This document shows positions 9,059 to 17,530 of a stretch of 64,000 bases of DNA, piece by piece. The notes under the pieces are model-generated. The model was not told the DNA's origin, did no database searches, and worked only from the letters and a program-made list of their open reading frames with translations. The DNA lies in NCBI RefSeq assembly GCF_900091525.1, contig NZ_FMCU01000008.1, forward strand, positions 186,001 through 250,000, given 5' to 3'. A program made the translations under genes and the position numbers. The DNA comes from Micromonospora matsumotoense. Its GTDB lineage: Bacteria > Actinomycetota > Actinomycetes > Mycobacteriales > Micromonosporaceae. How positions within the stretch are numbered: position 1 is the stretch's first letter; every line of letters begins with the position of its first letter.

Positions 9059-9199
9059 TAGTTCTTTCTTCGGTTTGGTGGTGTTTGTTGCGTTATAGCG
9101 GTTTCACGGGTCAATGGCAGGTGATGCAGGCACCGGTCCAGGTCGCGACGGTGAGAGTGACCGGACGTCGAGGAGAGCGCGGGGGCTGAATACCAGATC

Positions 9200-9215
9200 C
9201 TCCGCTTGCGCGGAG
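9200..9215. terminator. Weak hairpin between convergent TetR and TerD-type genes
   Basis: CTCCGC / GCGGAG with a 4-nt loop in the 212-bp convergent gap 9059-9270. It is short and lacks a U-tract, so a terminator role is only possible. The rest of the gap shows no gene. Confidence 0.3.
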
Positions 9216-9270
9216 CTCCCGAATCGAACGGAACAGCAGGAAGCACCCGCATGGCCTCGACTGTGGCCGG

Positions 9271-11430
9271 TTACTCAGGGATCAACTCGTGGAGCCGACC
9301 CAGTGTCAATGCCTCCGATCCGTCCGGCAGGTTCTCCGGCGCCTCGATGCCGACGAAGGTGACCGGCTCGTCCGGCAGCAGACCGTTCCACATCGTCACC
9401 TCGGTTCGCGCGCGCCACCGATCGACAAGGTAGGACACGGTGAGGTACCGCCGTTCCATCAGTGCGCGTACCCGGTCGGCCGTGGTGAACGTGTTCTCCT
9501 CCACCCGGTTGAACGACGGCCGTCCCCGCAGGTACAGGTGCAGCCACACCGCCTGCCAGCCACGCTCGTCCCTGGCGAACACCATCGGCAGCGCGACCCG
9601 ACCCTGGCCGCGCAGGTGCGACCGCGCCCGGACGGTCCGCGCGTCGAACGGCGCGCCGCCCTGGTCCCGCGCCCGGGTCTGGTAGCCGAACATCGACTCG
9701 GCGACCTCGTCGAACGACTCCCCCGCATAGATGTTGACCTGCGGAACCACGTAGTGCCCGCGGGCGGTCAGGGGCACGTCGATGAACTCCGTCGCACCGT
9801 TCGTCGCGTCGGTGATGTCGCCGGAGTGCACCACGCCGTCGTGCTGGTAGTTCGTCCATGACACCTGGCCCGCACTGTGGAAGTCGTCATCGAGCAGCAG
9901 CAGCGACAGGTCGTAGTCGGTGCGGCGGCTGGTCTGACGCCAGTAGGTGAAGAAGCGCAGCAACTCACCGGAGACTGACGCCCGCGAGCCCCTGGGCATG
10001 ACCGCGAAACCGCCCTCGGTTGCCTTGCCGGACAGCGGCAGCGCGACGTCGAGCACCTCCGGATCCACCACCAGCGGTCGGTGCGACTGCGGCAGTCGAG
10101 CGCTGATCTCGGCGTCGAGTAGCGATGACAACTCGGCCACCAACCCGGCCGGCAGCGGTGGGCGCTCATCGGGACCGACCCACGCGGTGCGCGAGCGGCT
10201 CGCATACATCCGGGCCGACGCAGGGGTCAGCCGGTTGTCGACATGCTCCCGCAGCGACAGGAGCACCCGACCCGACGCCGAGCCGAGCGCACCAGTGACC
10301 GCGTCGACGACCGTGGCGCGCTCCGGCGCTGACGCCAGCCGCAGCAGCCGGTCAGCAGACCGCAGGAGCAGGCCCGGCGCAGCCGACAGCACCGATGCGG
10401 CCGGACCGATGGCACCGGCGCGGATCGCCGCCTCCGCGCGGCCGGCGAGGTGGTGCACCCGCCGTTCGCCACGCGCCACCGTGAACACCTCCTGCGCGTG
10501 CGGCCACTGGTCGTACTCGTGCGGGTGCAGCCGTTCCCCGAGCCGCTTCCAGCGCTCCGCGTAGCGCACGACATCACCGAGCTTGTCCTGGTTTGCCGCG
10601 ACGACCTCGTTCAGCGCGACCAACAGCATCCGCCGCTCCGGGCGTCGGAAGGCACGAAACCGCGTGGGTGCCGCCAGCGAGACGTCCCCGCCGGAAACCT
10701 GGCAGGCAAGGCGCAGCACGTCGGTCGTGGTGTCCACGCCGACCAGCGGCCGGCCGAGGACGAGTCGGATCCCGTTGAGGACGGCACGGTTCTCCCGTAC
10801 CGGAATCTCGGCTGGCTGCATGCCATCCGCGCAGGCGACCGCCAGCTCGCTGAGGATCGCGAGATCGGCCTCGCCGTGCGGCGTCGAGCTGCCGGCCAGG
10901 GCCAGATAGAGCCGTGCGGCCTCCACCTCGGCGGCGTCACCGAGACGCAGCAGGGTCACCCGGTCACCGGCCGCGGTGACCAGCGTGTCGTGCGCGGCCA
11001 GCAGCTCCGGATAGGTGTGCTGGTAGGTGCCGTAAGCCGGCAGGTCGAGCAGGTTCACTGCGCCCGAGACGGCGGCGCCCCGCAGCTGCGCGTCGGTCGC
11101 CGTGTGCCCGCCGGTCAGCACAGCTGCCCGCAGCCGGTCGACCCAGAACTCGATGGTGTCCGGCACGTCGTGCGGGAATCCGATGAAGTAGGCGTTGTGC
11201 TGGACATGGTCCCCGACCAGCTCACGCACCGCTGAGACGACCGTAGCGGCGAGATCCATCGCCGGCGCGGGGGCCAGGGTGCCGATGTGCTCCAGCAGAG
11301 GCCGCGAAGCCGAGAACCCGACATCGAGCAGCGCCGCGTCCAACTGCCGGGCCACCGCCGTGCCGTCACCGGCCGCAGCCGTGCTCGCCGGTACGCGCAG
11401 GGTCTTCTGGATGATCAGCTTCTCGAGCAC
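9271..11430 (-). CDS. TerD-domain protein of the MXAN_6230/SCO0854 type
   Basis: A large cytoplasmic protein of 719 aa from GTG 11430, which has an excellent ribosome site (ACGGAGGAGCAC). The longer open frame would run through a tRNA-like gene and is rejected. The first about 480 residues are helical with HPHEYDQWPHAQEVFTVAR as a recognisable block. The C-terminal about 200 residues are TerD-like: DYDLSLLLLDDDF, GVVHSGDITDATNGATEFI and YVVPQVNIYAGESFDEV, with the acidic metal-binding loops of the family. From memory this matches the MXAN_6230/SCO0854 group, but the cysteine-rich RING part of those proteins is not evident here. Ter-system proteins are linked to stress, phage defence and, in some operons, RNA repair; the exact role is unknown. 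The tRNA-like gene ends 53 bases upstream on the same strand. Confidence 0.75.
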   Translation of the reverse strand: MLEKLIIQKTLRVPASTAAAGDGTAVARQLDAALLDVGFSASRPLLEHIGTLAPAPAMDLAATVVSAVRELVGDHVQHNAYFIGFPHDVPDTIEFWVDRLRAAVLTGGHTATDAQLRGAAVSGAVNLLDLPAYGTYQHTYPELLAAHDTLVTAAGDRVTLLRLGDAAEVEAARLYLALAGSSTPHGEADLAILSELAVACADGMQPAEIPVRENRAVLNGIRLVLGRPLVGVDTTTDVLRLACQVSGGDVSLAAPTRFRAFRRPERRMLLVALNEVVAANQDKLGDVVRYAERWKRLGERLHPHEYDQWPHAQEVFTVARGERRVHHLAGRAEAAIRAGAIGPAASVLSAAPGLLLRSADRLLRLASAPERATVVDAVTGALGSASGRVLLSLREHVDNRLTPASARMYASRSRTAWVGPDERPPLPAGLVAELSSLLDAEISARLPQSHRPLVVDPEVLDVALPLSGKATEGGFAVMPRGSRASVSGELLRFFTYWRQTSRRTDYDLSLLLLDDDFHSAGQVSWTNYQHDGVVHSGDITDATNGATEFIDVPLTARGHYVVPQVNIYAGESFDEVAESMFGYQTRARDQGGAPFDARTVRARSHLRGQGRVALPMVFARDERGWQAVWLHLYLRGRPSFNRVEENTFTTADRVRALMERRYLTVSYLVDRWRARTEVTMWNGLLPDEPVTFVGIEAPENLPDGSEALTLGRLHELIPE

Positions 11431-11483
11431 GTGCTCCTCCGTTCCCGTCGGCGCTGGCAGGTGGCGGCGCGCAGTGGCGCAGT

Positions 11484-11611
11484 GGGTCGCCGGGGACTCG
11501 AACCCCGAACCTTCCGATCCAACAGGGAGAAGGAAGCGCACCCATCGCCGCACGAGCGGATGGCGGACGCGCTACACAGTCGGATGCTCTAGCCAGTTGA
11601 GCTAACGACCC
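11484..11611 (-). tRNA. tRNA-like gene with a 55-nt structured insert in the anticodon loop
   Basis: Read on the minus strand, this 128-nt element has every tRNA part except a continuous anticodon loop. It shows acceptor stem GGGTCGT / GCGACCC, TA, D-stem GCTC / GAGC with loop AACTGGCTA, anticodon stem TCCGA / TCGGA, variable AGGTT and T-arm CGGGG-TTCGAGT-CCCCG, then discriminator A with no encoded CCA. Between the anticodon-stem strands there are 62 nt instead of 7. The insert itself folds: GCGC / GCGC outside, CCATC / GATGG inside, then CGC-TCGT-GCG. The decoding identity cannot be read; the flanks CTGT and CTGTTGGA would allow GTT or TGT if the insert were removed. It could be a pseudo-tRNA, a spliced tRNA or a regulatory tRNA mimic. 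Confidence 0.65.
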
Positions 11612-11756
11612 AGATGTCGATCATCCATCAGCCGGGTCGACCTGGCTACCGGGATTCGACGTCACCGCCGAGTCCTTTCGGACAACCGCTGTCCGGGCGG
11701 GTGACGGGAGCGGTTCCGTCGGACCGTCATGCCATGATGCCGCTCACCTCAACGGC

Positions 11757-12050
11757 ATGGAACACAGCGGGATGGTCACGGTGACGGTTCGGGACGAGAC
11801 AGCGACGGGCGGGGCTACCGATCAGTGGCCGTTCATCAGCCTGCAGGGGCGCACCGCGCGGCTGACGGATCCACTCGGCTTGAGCCGCATCATGATCGAG
11901 CCCCACAGCGACTACCTGTGCATCGTCCCCGCGCGCGGGAGCATCGGGCCGCTGCCGTTCGAGGCTGACCCGATCCCGTCGACGGCGATCATGCTTGCCG
12001 TCGACGACACGATCACCGACACGACCGTGCTGCGGCAGCTCGCCTCATGA
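11757..12050 (+). CDS. Hypothetical protein (97 aa)
   Basis: Not recognised. A small, mainly beta-type soluble protein with no cysteine cluster, signal peptide or membrane segment, apart from a mildly hydrophobic stretch near residue 70. The start is uncertain: ATG 11757, or the ATG at 11772 giving MVTVTVRDE. Its stop overlaps the start of the next, larger hypothetical gene (ATGA), so the two form a translationally coupled pair and probably work together. Confidence 0.6.
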   Translation: MEHSGMVTVTVRDETATGGATDQWPFISLQGRTARLTDPLGLSRIMIEPHSDYLCIVPARGSIGPLPFEADPIPSTAIMLAVDDTITDTTVLRQLAS

Positions 12051-13576
12051 CCGACTGGGCGCGACTGCACGTCAGCCACTGCCAGTACGACGTCAGCACC
12101 GTGCCCGGCGCGACCGGCGCGGCGATCTACACCGTCGGCGACGACCTCCTGCACGTGGGCGGGCCGTATCAGTTCACCGGTTTCTGCGGCATCCACACCG
12201 GTGGGATCGAGGCACGCCTGCGGGTGCTGTCCGTACCGCCGGCGGAGGTCGATGCCGGTTGGGACGCGATCAGTGAGGCGACCCTCTGGAGCCCCAGCGG
12301 TCGGTTGTCGGTAGTCGGCCTGATGGGCGGCACCGCGGAGACTCTCACCGACGTCGCCGTCCCACGCGGGCTGATCCGGGTGCGGGTGCACGCCCGCCAC
12401 CGCCTGCACGAGACGGTGCGCACCGACGACGACCCGCCCGAGCAACACGAGCTGCACGTCTGGGCGGTGAGCGAGCAGATGCCGTGCCGCACCGTACTGG
12501 CCGACCCGGGGGCACGCTGCTGGGAGCAGAAGCCGGCGAAGGCCGCCGAGTGGGCGATGCTGTCCCTGGTGCCGCGCCCGTCCACCCGGCCGGCGATCCT
12601 GCCGCCGCTTCCCTCCGACCCGTACGAGGACGACAACGGCCTGGACCGGGTGACGGTGGTCCGCCACCGGCCCGCACCGGTCCCCCTGCCGGTGGGCGTG
12701 CTGCCGGTGGGCGTGCTGCCGGTGGGCGTGCTGCCCGTCGGTGACCTGGAGGTACGCCTGGACCGGGTTGACGCGGAAACCCTCCGGTGGTCGTGGGCGA
12801 CCGCCGAGTCACCGATCTTCCCCGACCCGCTGACCACCCTGCCGGACGACGAGCCCACCACGGTACGGGTGACGACCGGTCCCGACGGCGTCACGCTGCG
12901 GCATGAGGGGGTACGGGGCCGGCACGCCGTCGCCCTCGGCCTGATCTGGGACCACCTGCTCGACGGCACCGGGCCACACCCGTGGGTCGAGACCCTGCGG
13001 GGGCAGGCCGCCGAGGCGACGGCGCAGGCCGAGAAGGCCCGCCGGCTCCAGGCCGAACAGGAAGCCGCGCGGTGGGGAGGTCCTCCCCCGTCGGATCGGG
13101 TCCGCAGACTCTTCGGACACGCGCAGTCCCTGGCGCGGATCGACCGCCGGTTGCTCGACCGCATCGACGCGCTGCCCGCCGATCGGCAGCGGGAGGTGGC
13201 CTGCTGGGCGGCCCGCCGCGCGATGCGGGTGGCCGGGCTGGAGCAGCTCGACTGGATCGCCGATGCTCTCGCCGCCGCCGAGGACGGCCGCCCACTGCCC
13301 CGCGCCTTCACCGAGCAGAATGGTGCCGCCGCGTACGGCCGGCTGATGTCGGACCCCGAGGTCCCCCACACCACCATTCCCCTCACGCCGGACCCGGCGT
13401 TCAGGGCGTTCGGTGTCACCGAGGTGCGCCAGCAGGCTGTCGCATTCCCCGCCCTGGTCGCGCTGGCCAACCATGACCCGCTGGCCGCCGCGATCGATGC
13501 CGTCCGCGACGCGGCGATCGCTCACGGCGACGACCGCGACCGATTTCTCACCGAGGCCCATGCCGCTCTAGCCTGA
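12047..13576 (+). CDS. Hypothetical protein with a VGVLP tandem repeat
   Basis: Not recognised; 509 aa, soluble, no signal peptide. Three parts can be seen. The first is an N-terminal beta-rich part (about 1-200). The second is a linker with tandem PVGVL pentapeptides (about 214-232) leading to a middle domain. The third is a helical C-terminal part with a short coiled coil (AEATAQAEKARRLQAEQEAA, about 324-343) and several Trp/Arg-rich helices. It is coupled by a 4-base overlap to the upstream 97-aa gene. Codon usage matches the neighbours, so it is a real gene. There is no clear functional hint from its surroundings. Confidence 0.7.
   Translation: MTDWARLHVSHCQYDVSTVPGATGAAIYTVGDDLLHVGGPYQFTGFCGIHTGGIEARLRVLSVPPAEVDAGWDAISEATLWSPSGRLSVVGLMGGTAETLTDVAVPRGLIRVRVHARHRLHETVRTDDDPPEQHELHVWAVSEQMPCRTVLADPGARCWEQKPAKAAEWAMLSLVPRPSTRPAILPPLPSDPYEDDNGLDRVTVVRHRPAPVPLPVGVLPVGVLPVGVLPVGDLEVRLDRVDAETLRWSWATAESPIFPDPLTTLPDDEPTTVRVTTGPDGVTLRHEGVRGRHAVALGLIWDHLLDGTGPHPWVETLRGQAAEATAQAEKARRLQAEQEAARWGGPPPSDRVRRLFGHAQSLARIDRRLLDRIDALPADRQREVACWAARRAMRVAGLEQLDWIADALAAAEDGRPLPRAFTEQNGAAAYGRLMSDPEVPHTTIPLTPDPAFRAFGVTEVRQQAVAFPALVALANHDPLAAAIDAVRDAAIAHGDDRDRFLTEAHAALA
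12686..12740 (+). repeat. In-frame 15-bp tandem repeat
   Basis: Three exact copies of CTGCCGGTGGGCGTG (12686-12730) and a decayed fourth, coding for repeated LPVGV. The unit is a multiple of three, so copy-number change would alter linker length without a frameshift. Confidence 0.9.
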
Positions 13577-14006
13577 GCTACTCACCATCGCGGCAGTCCC
13601 GATGTCGTCAAAGCTCAGCCTTGATCACCGTCCGGGCAGGCAGACCAGCGAGGCTGCTCACTGCGCCGGCGGTACGGCACCTGAACTGCCCCCGAGCGAC
13701 CGGTCCCCGCCGGGTGGCAACGTTCGCCAACTGCGGTGCGCTGCCTTTGACCTCCACGGATATCAGAGGTACTTGTCGATCGTTCCCGGTCCGGGGCCCC
13801 TCACCCCCCTCACCCCGGCACGCCTTTACTGTCCGCCCGTTTCGCCCTTTTTATCCCCCCGGGCGCGGTGGCCGGGCGCAGCCTGTCGGGCACCCCGGCC
13901 ACCTACCAGGTCGAGGGTGAGTCGCAACGTACCTGTAGCGATGGAGCCTGGCCTGCACATGTGTGACCGGACGCGGTAACACCGCCGGGATCACCAGGAG
14001 CAACAG
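13577..14006. other. Intergenic region without a recognisable gene
   Basis: 430 bp between the hypothetical pair and the acyltransferase gene. The open frames here have poor codon bias. The last 200 bp, before the ATG at 14007 with its ribosome site CAGGAGCAACAG, probably hold the promoter of the acyltransferase/sigma operon, but I cannot place it. Confidence 0.5.
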
Positions 14007-15164
14007 ATGACGACAGCCACCCTCGCCCAGACGGCTCTGCGAGGTGACGCCGGTCCTGCGCCGAAACGCAAGCCTCGGCTGTACGCGCTGGACGGATTGC
14101 GGCTGGTGTGCGCGCTGGCGGTGGCCGGCTATCACTTCGGGGACTCGTGGCGGTTGGACGGGGTGCACCCACCCGCGTACTTCCTGCCGGACGCAGCACC
14201 GGTGTTGATCTACGGTTTCCTGGGCGTCGAGGTGTTCTTCCTGATCAGCGGATTCGTCATCCTGATGAGCAGCTGGGGACGCACCGTTCGCGAGTTCGCC
14301 GCCTCCCGCGCCGCCCGACTCTACCCGGCCTTCTGGGCCTGCGTACTGATCACCGCCGTGGTCAGCACGGTGCTGCCCATCAGCGGCGGAGTGCCGTTCC
14401 CGCCCCTGCCGGGCGGCCCGGACGTGCTGATCAACCTGACGATGCTGGCGGAGCCGTTGAACAGGCCGCTGGTCGACACCGTGTACTGGACGCTCTGGTG
14501 TGAGTTCCGGTTCTACCTGATCATCATCTGCATGCTCGCCGCCGGACTCACCGACAAGCGGGTGCGGCTGCTCGGCGCAGGATGGCTGGCTGCCGCCGTG
14601 CTCATGCCGGCCTTCCCGGGAGCGCCGCTCCACCAGGTCGTGATGCCCACCTTCGCGCCGTACTTCATCGCGGGGATGACCATGTTCCTGCTGCGCCGTG
14701 ACCGCTCCGACCGGTGGTCCTGGGCACTGCTGGCCGCCTGCTGGCTGGTCAGCCTGCACCACGTGCACGGGCGGGCGTCGGACCTGCGTCCTGGCTTCGA
14801 GGTCCCGGTCTGGCCGGCGCCGGTGCTGCTCACCATTGCGTACGGCGTCCTGCTCGCCATTGCCCTCGGCGTCACCGACCGGATCACCTGGGGCTGGCTG
14901 AGCACGGCGGGCGCGCTCACGTACCCGTTCTACCTGCTTCACCAGCGGGCCGGCTACAGCCTTGTCCGCACCCTCCACACCGCCACCGGGCTGCCCGCGC
15001 CGATACTGATCGGGGGAGCCATCCTCGTCCTGCTCACCGCGGCATGGCTTGTCCACCGCTTCGTCGAGCGTCCGCTCGCACCCCGCGTCCGTAGTTTCGT
15101 GCAGGGCCGGTCGACGACGACCGATCACCGCAGATCGAGCGACGCGAGCGTGAGGGAGTCATGA
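14007..15164 (+). CDS. Acyltransferase 3 family membrane protein (OafA/YrhL-type)
   Basis: An integral membrane O-acyltransferase, 385 aa, with about ten membrane helices. The diagnostic N-terminus RLYALDGLRLVCALAVAGYH carries the catalytic-type His in the first helix. Further family features are FLGVEVFFLISGFVI, the RAARLYPAFW stretch and the C-terminal HRFVERPLAPRV. Members transfer acetyl or other acyl groups from cytoplasmic donors to sugars, antibiotics or envelope polymers; the acceptor here is unknown. It overlaps the ECF sigma gene by 4 bases, so surface acylation and sigma activity may be linked. Confidence 0.9.
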   Translation: MTTATLAQTALRGDAGPAPKRKPRLYALDGLRLVCALAVAGYHFGDSWRLDGVHPPAYFLPDAAPVLIYGFLGVEVFFLISGFVILMSSWGRTVREFAASRAARLYPAFWACVLITAVVSTVLPISGGVPFPPLPGGPDVLINLTMLAEPLNRPLVDTVYWTLWCEFRFYLIIICMLAAGLTDKRVRLLGAGWLAAAVLMPAFPGAPLHQVVMPTFAPYFIAGMTMFLLRRDRSDRWSWALLAACWLVSLHHVHGRASDLRPGFEVPVWPAPVLLTIAYGVLLAIALGVTDRITWGWLSTAGALTYPFYLLHQRAGYSLVRTLHTATGLPAPILIGGAILVLLTAAWLVHRFVERPLAPRVRSFVQGRSTTTDHRRSSDASVRES

Positions 15165-15730
15165 ACCGGGCGACGGCGGATGCTGAAGCCGCCTTCCGTG
15201 AGCTCTTCGAGGCCGCGTACGACGATCTGCTGGTGTTCGTCGAGCGCCGTACGGACTTCGCCCTGGCTGACGACGTGGTCGCGGAGACGTTCCTGGTCGC
15301 CTGGCGGCGTCTGGACGACGTGCCGGGCTCCCTCGACGCGGCCCGTGCCTGGCTGTTCACCGTCGCGCACAACCTGCTGCGTAACCGGCAGCGCAGCGAA
15401 CAGCGGCAGCAGAAACTCGTCCTGCGTATCCTGCGGGAACCAGAGGGCTACACCGGCGGTGACGCCGACGCTGTGGCAGCCCACGTCGACCTGGCCCGGG
15501 CCTGGCAGCATCTGTCCCCCGCCGATCAGGAAGCGCTCACGCTCACCGCGATCGAGGACCTCACCGGGCCTCAGGCCGCTCACGTGCTGGGCATCTCCCG
15601 GACGGCGTTCAGTCTGCGCCTGCTGCGTGCCCGCCGCCGCCTGCGCCAGCACCTGCGCCAACAGCAGGAACCCGGCCCTGCCCCCTCTCCCGCTACTGCC
15701 CGCCCCGCATCGTCCGGAGGCCCCGCATGA
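15161..15730 (+). CDS. ECF-family RNA polymerase sigma factor
   Basis: Sigma-70 family extracytoplasmic-function factor, 189 aa, ATG 15161. Region 2 includes FRELFEAAYDDLLVFVERRT and DDVVAETFLVAWRRLDDVP (residues about 12-62). Region 4 includes LSPADQEALTLTAIEDLTG with GPQAAHVLGISRTAFSLRLLRARRRLR as its helix-turn-helix (here cited as two parts of one motif). It sits between a membrane acyltransferase and a single-pass membrane protein, with 4-base overlaps on both sides. The downstream partner may act as its anti-sigma or sensor. The target promoters are unknown. Confidence 0.92.
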   Translation: MNRATADAEAAFRELFEAAYDDLLVFVERRTDFALADDVVAETFLVAWRRLDDVPGSLDAARAWLFTVAHNLLRNRQRSEQRQQKLVLRILREPEGYTGGDADAVAAHVDLARAWQHLSPADQEALTLTAIEDLTGPQAAHVLGISRTAFSLRLLRARRRLRQHLRQQQEPGPAPSPATARPASSGGPA

Positions 15731-16506
15731 CCAGCGACGAACTCGACCACGCCATCCGTTCCGCCGCCAGCCCGGTGCCCGCCCGCGTCACCCAGGCTCG
15801 GGCCCGGGAACTGCTCGAGAGCATCGTCACCACCGACCGGAGGGCAGGCTTCGCGCCGGCCGCACCCCGGGCCCGGCGCGGTCTGAAGATCGGCAGCGTG
15901 GCGACGGCGCTCGCCGCTGGGGGCGCGGTGATCGTCGGTCTGGTGGCCGGCGGACCCGCGTACGCGTCCTGGACCCCTGATCCGGGGCCCGTCTCGGCAG
16001 CCGAGGCCCGTGGCATCGTGGTCAGGTGCGTGCCGGCGCAGGAGATCGGCGTTGCGCGGATTGTCGTCGGTGAGACCCGCGGTGACTACGCGTACGTCAA
16101 TGCCGTGACGCCGAGCGGAAGCCGGACCTGCTTCCGCGACCACAACGGGGACGTGACAGAGTCCAGCATCCTCACCGTGCTCACCAGCACCGCGCAGTTG
16201 GGCGCCACCGGCGTCGAGCTGTACGCCTGGAGTCAACTGCGCACCAACGAGGGCTACATCCGGCTGATGGCGGGACACCTCGGCTCCCAGATCACCGATG
16301 TCGACATCACCGTACGCGCGGAGAATGGCACCTCGTCCCGAACGGCGCACGCCACCGTCCGCGACGGCTACTTCGCCGCCTGGTATCCGGAAGGCCGCGA
16401 CGAGGCCAGCAGCAACATCACCACACTGACCCTTCGCCTCACCGACGGCAGCACCGTCGGCAACCTGTCTGCCGGACAACTGTACGAGCATCCAAAGCTC
16501 GACTAG
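15727..16506 (+). CDS. Single-pass membrane protein, possible anti-sigma partner
   Basis: A 259-aa protein coupled (ATGA) to the ECF sigma gene. It has a cytoplasmic N-terminus of about 55 residues (MTSDELDHAIRSAASPV...), one membrane helix near residues 57-80 (VATALAAGGAVIVGLVAGG) and an extracellular beta-type C-terminal domain with two cysteines (VVRCVPA and RTCFRD) that could form a disulfide. Position and topology fit a sigma regulator, but no zinc-binding HxxxCxxC anti-sigma motif is present. This is therefore inference from context. Confidence 0.7.
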   Translation: MTSDELDHAIRSAASPVPARVTQARARELLESIVTTDRRAGFAPAAPRARRGLKIGSVATALAAGGAVIVGLVAGGPAYASWTPDPGPVSAAEARGIVVRCVPAQEIGVARIVVGETRGDYAYVNAVTPSGSRTCFRDHNGDVTESSILTVLTSTAQLGATGVELYAWSQLRTNEGYIRLMAGHLGSQITDVDITVRAENGTSSRTAHATVRDGYFAAWYPEGRDEASSNITTLTLRLTDGSTVGNLSAGQLYEHPKLD

Positions 16507-16573
16507 GGCGTGTTTCGTGGCGCGGCCTCGGTCCTGTCGGCCGCTCCACCCTGCCCACCGAGGTCACCCGGAG

Positions 16574-16783
16574 TCACACGGAACGAGCGACGCCGGTCAG
16601 CGGCGTCCGGCTCAGTGTGGCGAGGGCTTCGGATCGCAGTCGCAGGTGGGTACGACAGCGGTCGCCCTCGGACCGGACCACGAGGCCGGCTTCGGTGCGG
16701 ACCGTGACGTGGTGTGTGGCCAGGTTCGTCGGCATCCCCAGGTCTTGGGCGATCTCGCCGGGAGCGGCGTCGCCCAGGTCCAC
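16574..16783 (-). pseudogene. ArsR-family regulator fragment
   Basis: A 69-codon frame reads GEIAQDLGMPTNLATHHVTV then EAGLVVRSEGDRCRTHLRL, the winged helix-turn-helix and wing of the ArsR/HTH_5 family. Normal members are 95-120 aa. Here the first helices are missing and an in-frame TGA stands directly before the only possible GTG start. It is probably a decayed gene. Confidence 0.6.
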
Positions 16784-16860
16784 TCACCGGCATGGGCTCG
16801 ACGGTGGATCATGTGCTACGGTAACCGAGTTGCAGTTTTGATTTCCTTAGACGTTATCCG

Positions 16861-16905
16861 GCGCCTGATGGGGTATCTGAAACCCATCCAGGCGCTTCTC
16901 GTTTT
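16861..16905 (+). terminator. Terminator-like hairpin in the cold-shock leader
   Basis: Stem GCGCCTGATGGG pairs with CCCAT-C-CAGGCGC (one bulged C, 10-nt loop) and is followed by TTCTCGTTTTT. This is a rare U-rich intrinsic terminator in this genome. It lies 85 bp before the cold-shock start codon and inside the only long leader region, so it may be an attenuator, or the terminator of an unseen upstream transcript. Confidence 0.65.
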
Positions 16906-16989
16906 TCGTGTCGTTTCGACGCGGGTGATCAACGCGGCGGCGTGCGGGTCCGCACAGTGCGGTCTCCAACAGCCTGCGAAGGAGCAGAC

Positions 16990-17193
16990 ATGACTACAGG
17001 TACCGTGAAGTGGTTCAACGCCGACAAGGGCTTCGGCTTCATCAGCCCGGACGACGGCGGCGCCGACGTCTTCGCCCACTTCTCCGCGATCTCGGCGAGC
17101 GGCTTCCGCAGCCTCGACGAGAATCAGAAGGTGGAGTTCGACATCACCCAGGGCCAGAAGGGCCCGCAGGCGGAGAACATCCGCCCGCTCTGA
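16990..17193 (+). CDS. cspA: Cold-shock protein, CspA family
   Basis: A 67-aa single cold-shock domain. ATG 16990 is preceded by a strong ribosome site (GAAGGAGCAGAC); the longer upstream frame is rejected. Both nucleic-acid-binding motifs are intact: RNP1 as KGFGFISP (residues about 14-21) and RNP2 as VFAHFSAI. The protein binds single-stranded RNA/DNA, melts mRNA structure and can act as an antiterminator. The unusually structured leader with an intrinsic-terminator-like hairpin, and the strong terminator directly after, suggest an independently regulated single-gene transcript. Confidence 0.97.
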   Translation: MTTGTVKWFNADKGFGFISPDDGGADVFAHFSAISASGFRSLDENQKVEFDITQGQKGPQAENIRPL

Positions 17194-17205
17194 TCCACAT
17201 TTTCT

Positions 17206-17241
17206 GAACGGCGGCCCGACTGGTTCAGCGGGCCGCCGTTC
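17206..17241 (+). terminator. Terminator of the cold-shock gene
   Basis: Perfect 12-bp stem GAACGGCGGCCC / GGGCCGCCGTTC with a 12-nt loop, starting 12 bases after the cold-shock stop. Confidence 0.85.
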
Positions 17242-17530
17242 GGCATTTCATGCGCTCACCACGGCATCGCGGAAATCTCCTGATCGGCAGCAGACCGGTC
17301 CGCTCGGTGTGGAGCCAACTCAGCATTGCCCCCGTGTTCTCCACCTGGAACGATTCGGACCTCGGGCACCAGTCTGCCAAGCATCGATCCTTGTCCCTTA
17401 CGAGCCGAATGCCGCGCCACCGCCGCCCTGACGGTCGAGGCACGTACGGTCGCAGTCAGGTGGAACACCATCCTGATGCCTGTCAGACCTACCGGCCCCG
17501 GCGCGCACGGCCCTAACTGCTGAAGGGTTG

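Noticed and set aside
11431..11553. N-terminal extension of the TerD-type protein up to an ATG at 11553
   Set aside because: It would translate through the 3' half of the tRNA-like gene, whereas GTG 11430 has a strong ribosome site directly before it.
11484..11611. Group I intron in a tRNA
   Set aside because: The insert is only about 55 nt and lacks any catalytic-core elements; group I introns exceed 200 nt.
12686..12740. CRISPR-like repeat
   Set aside because: 15-bp units are contiguous without spacers and lie in frame inside a coding sequence.
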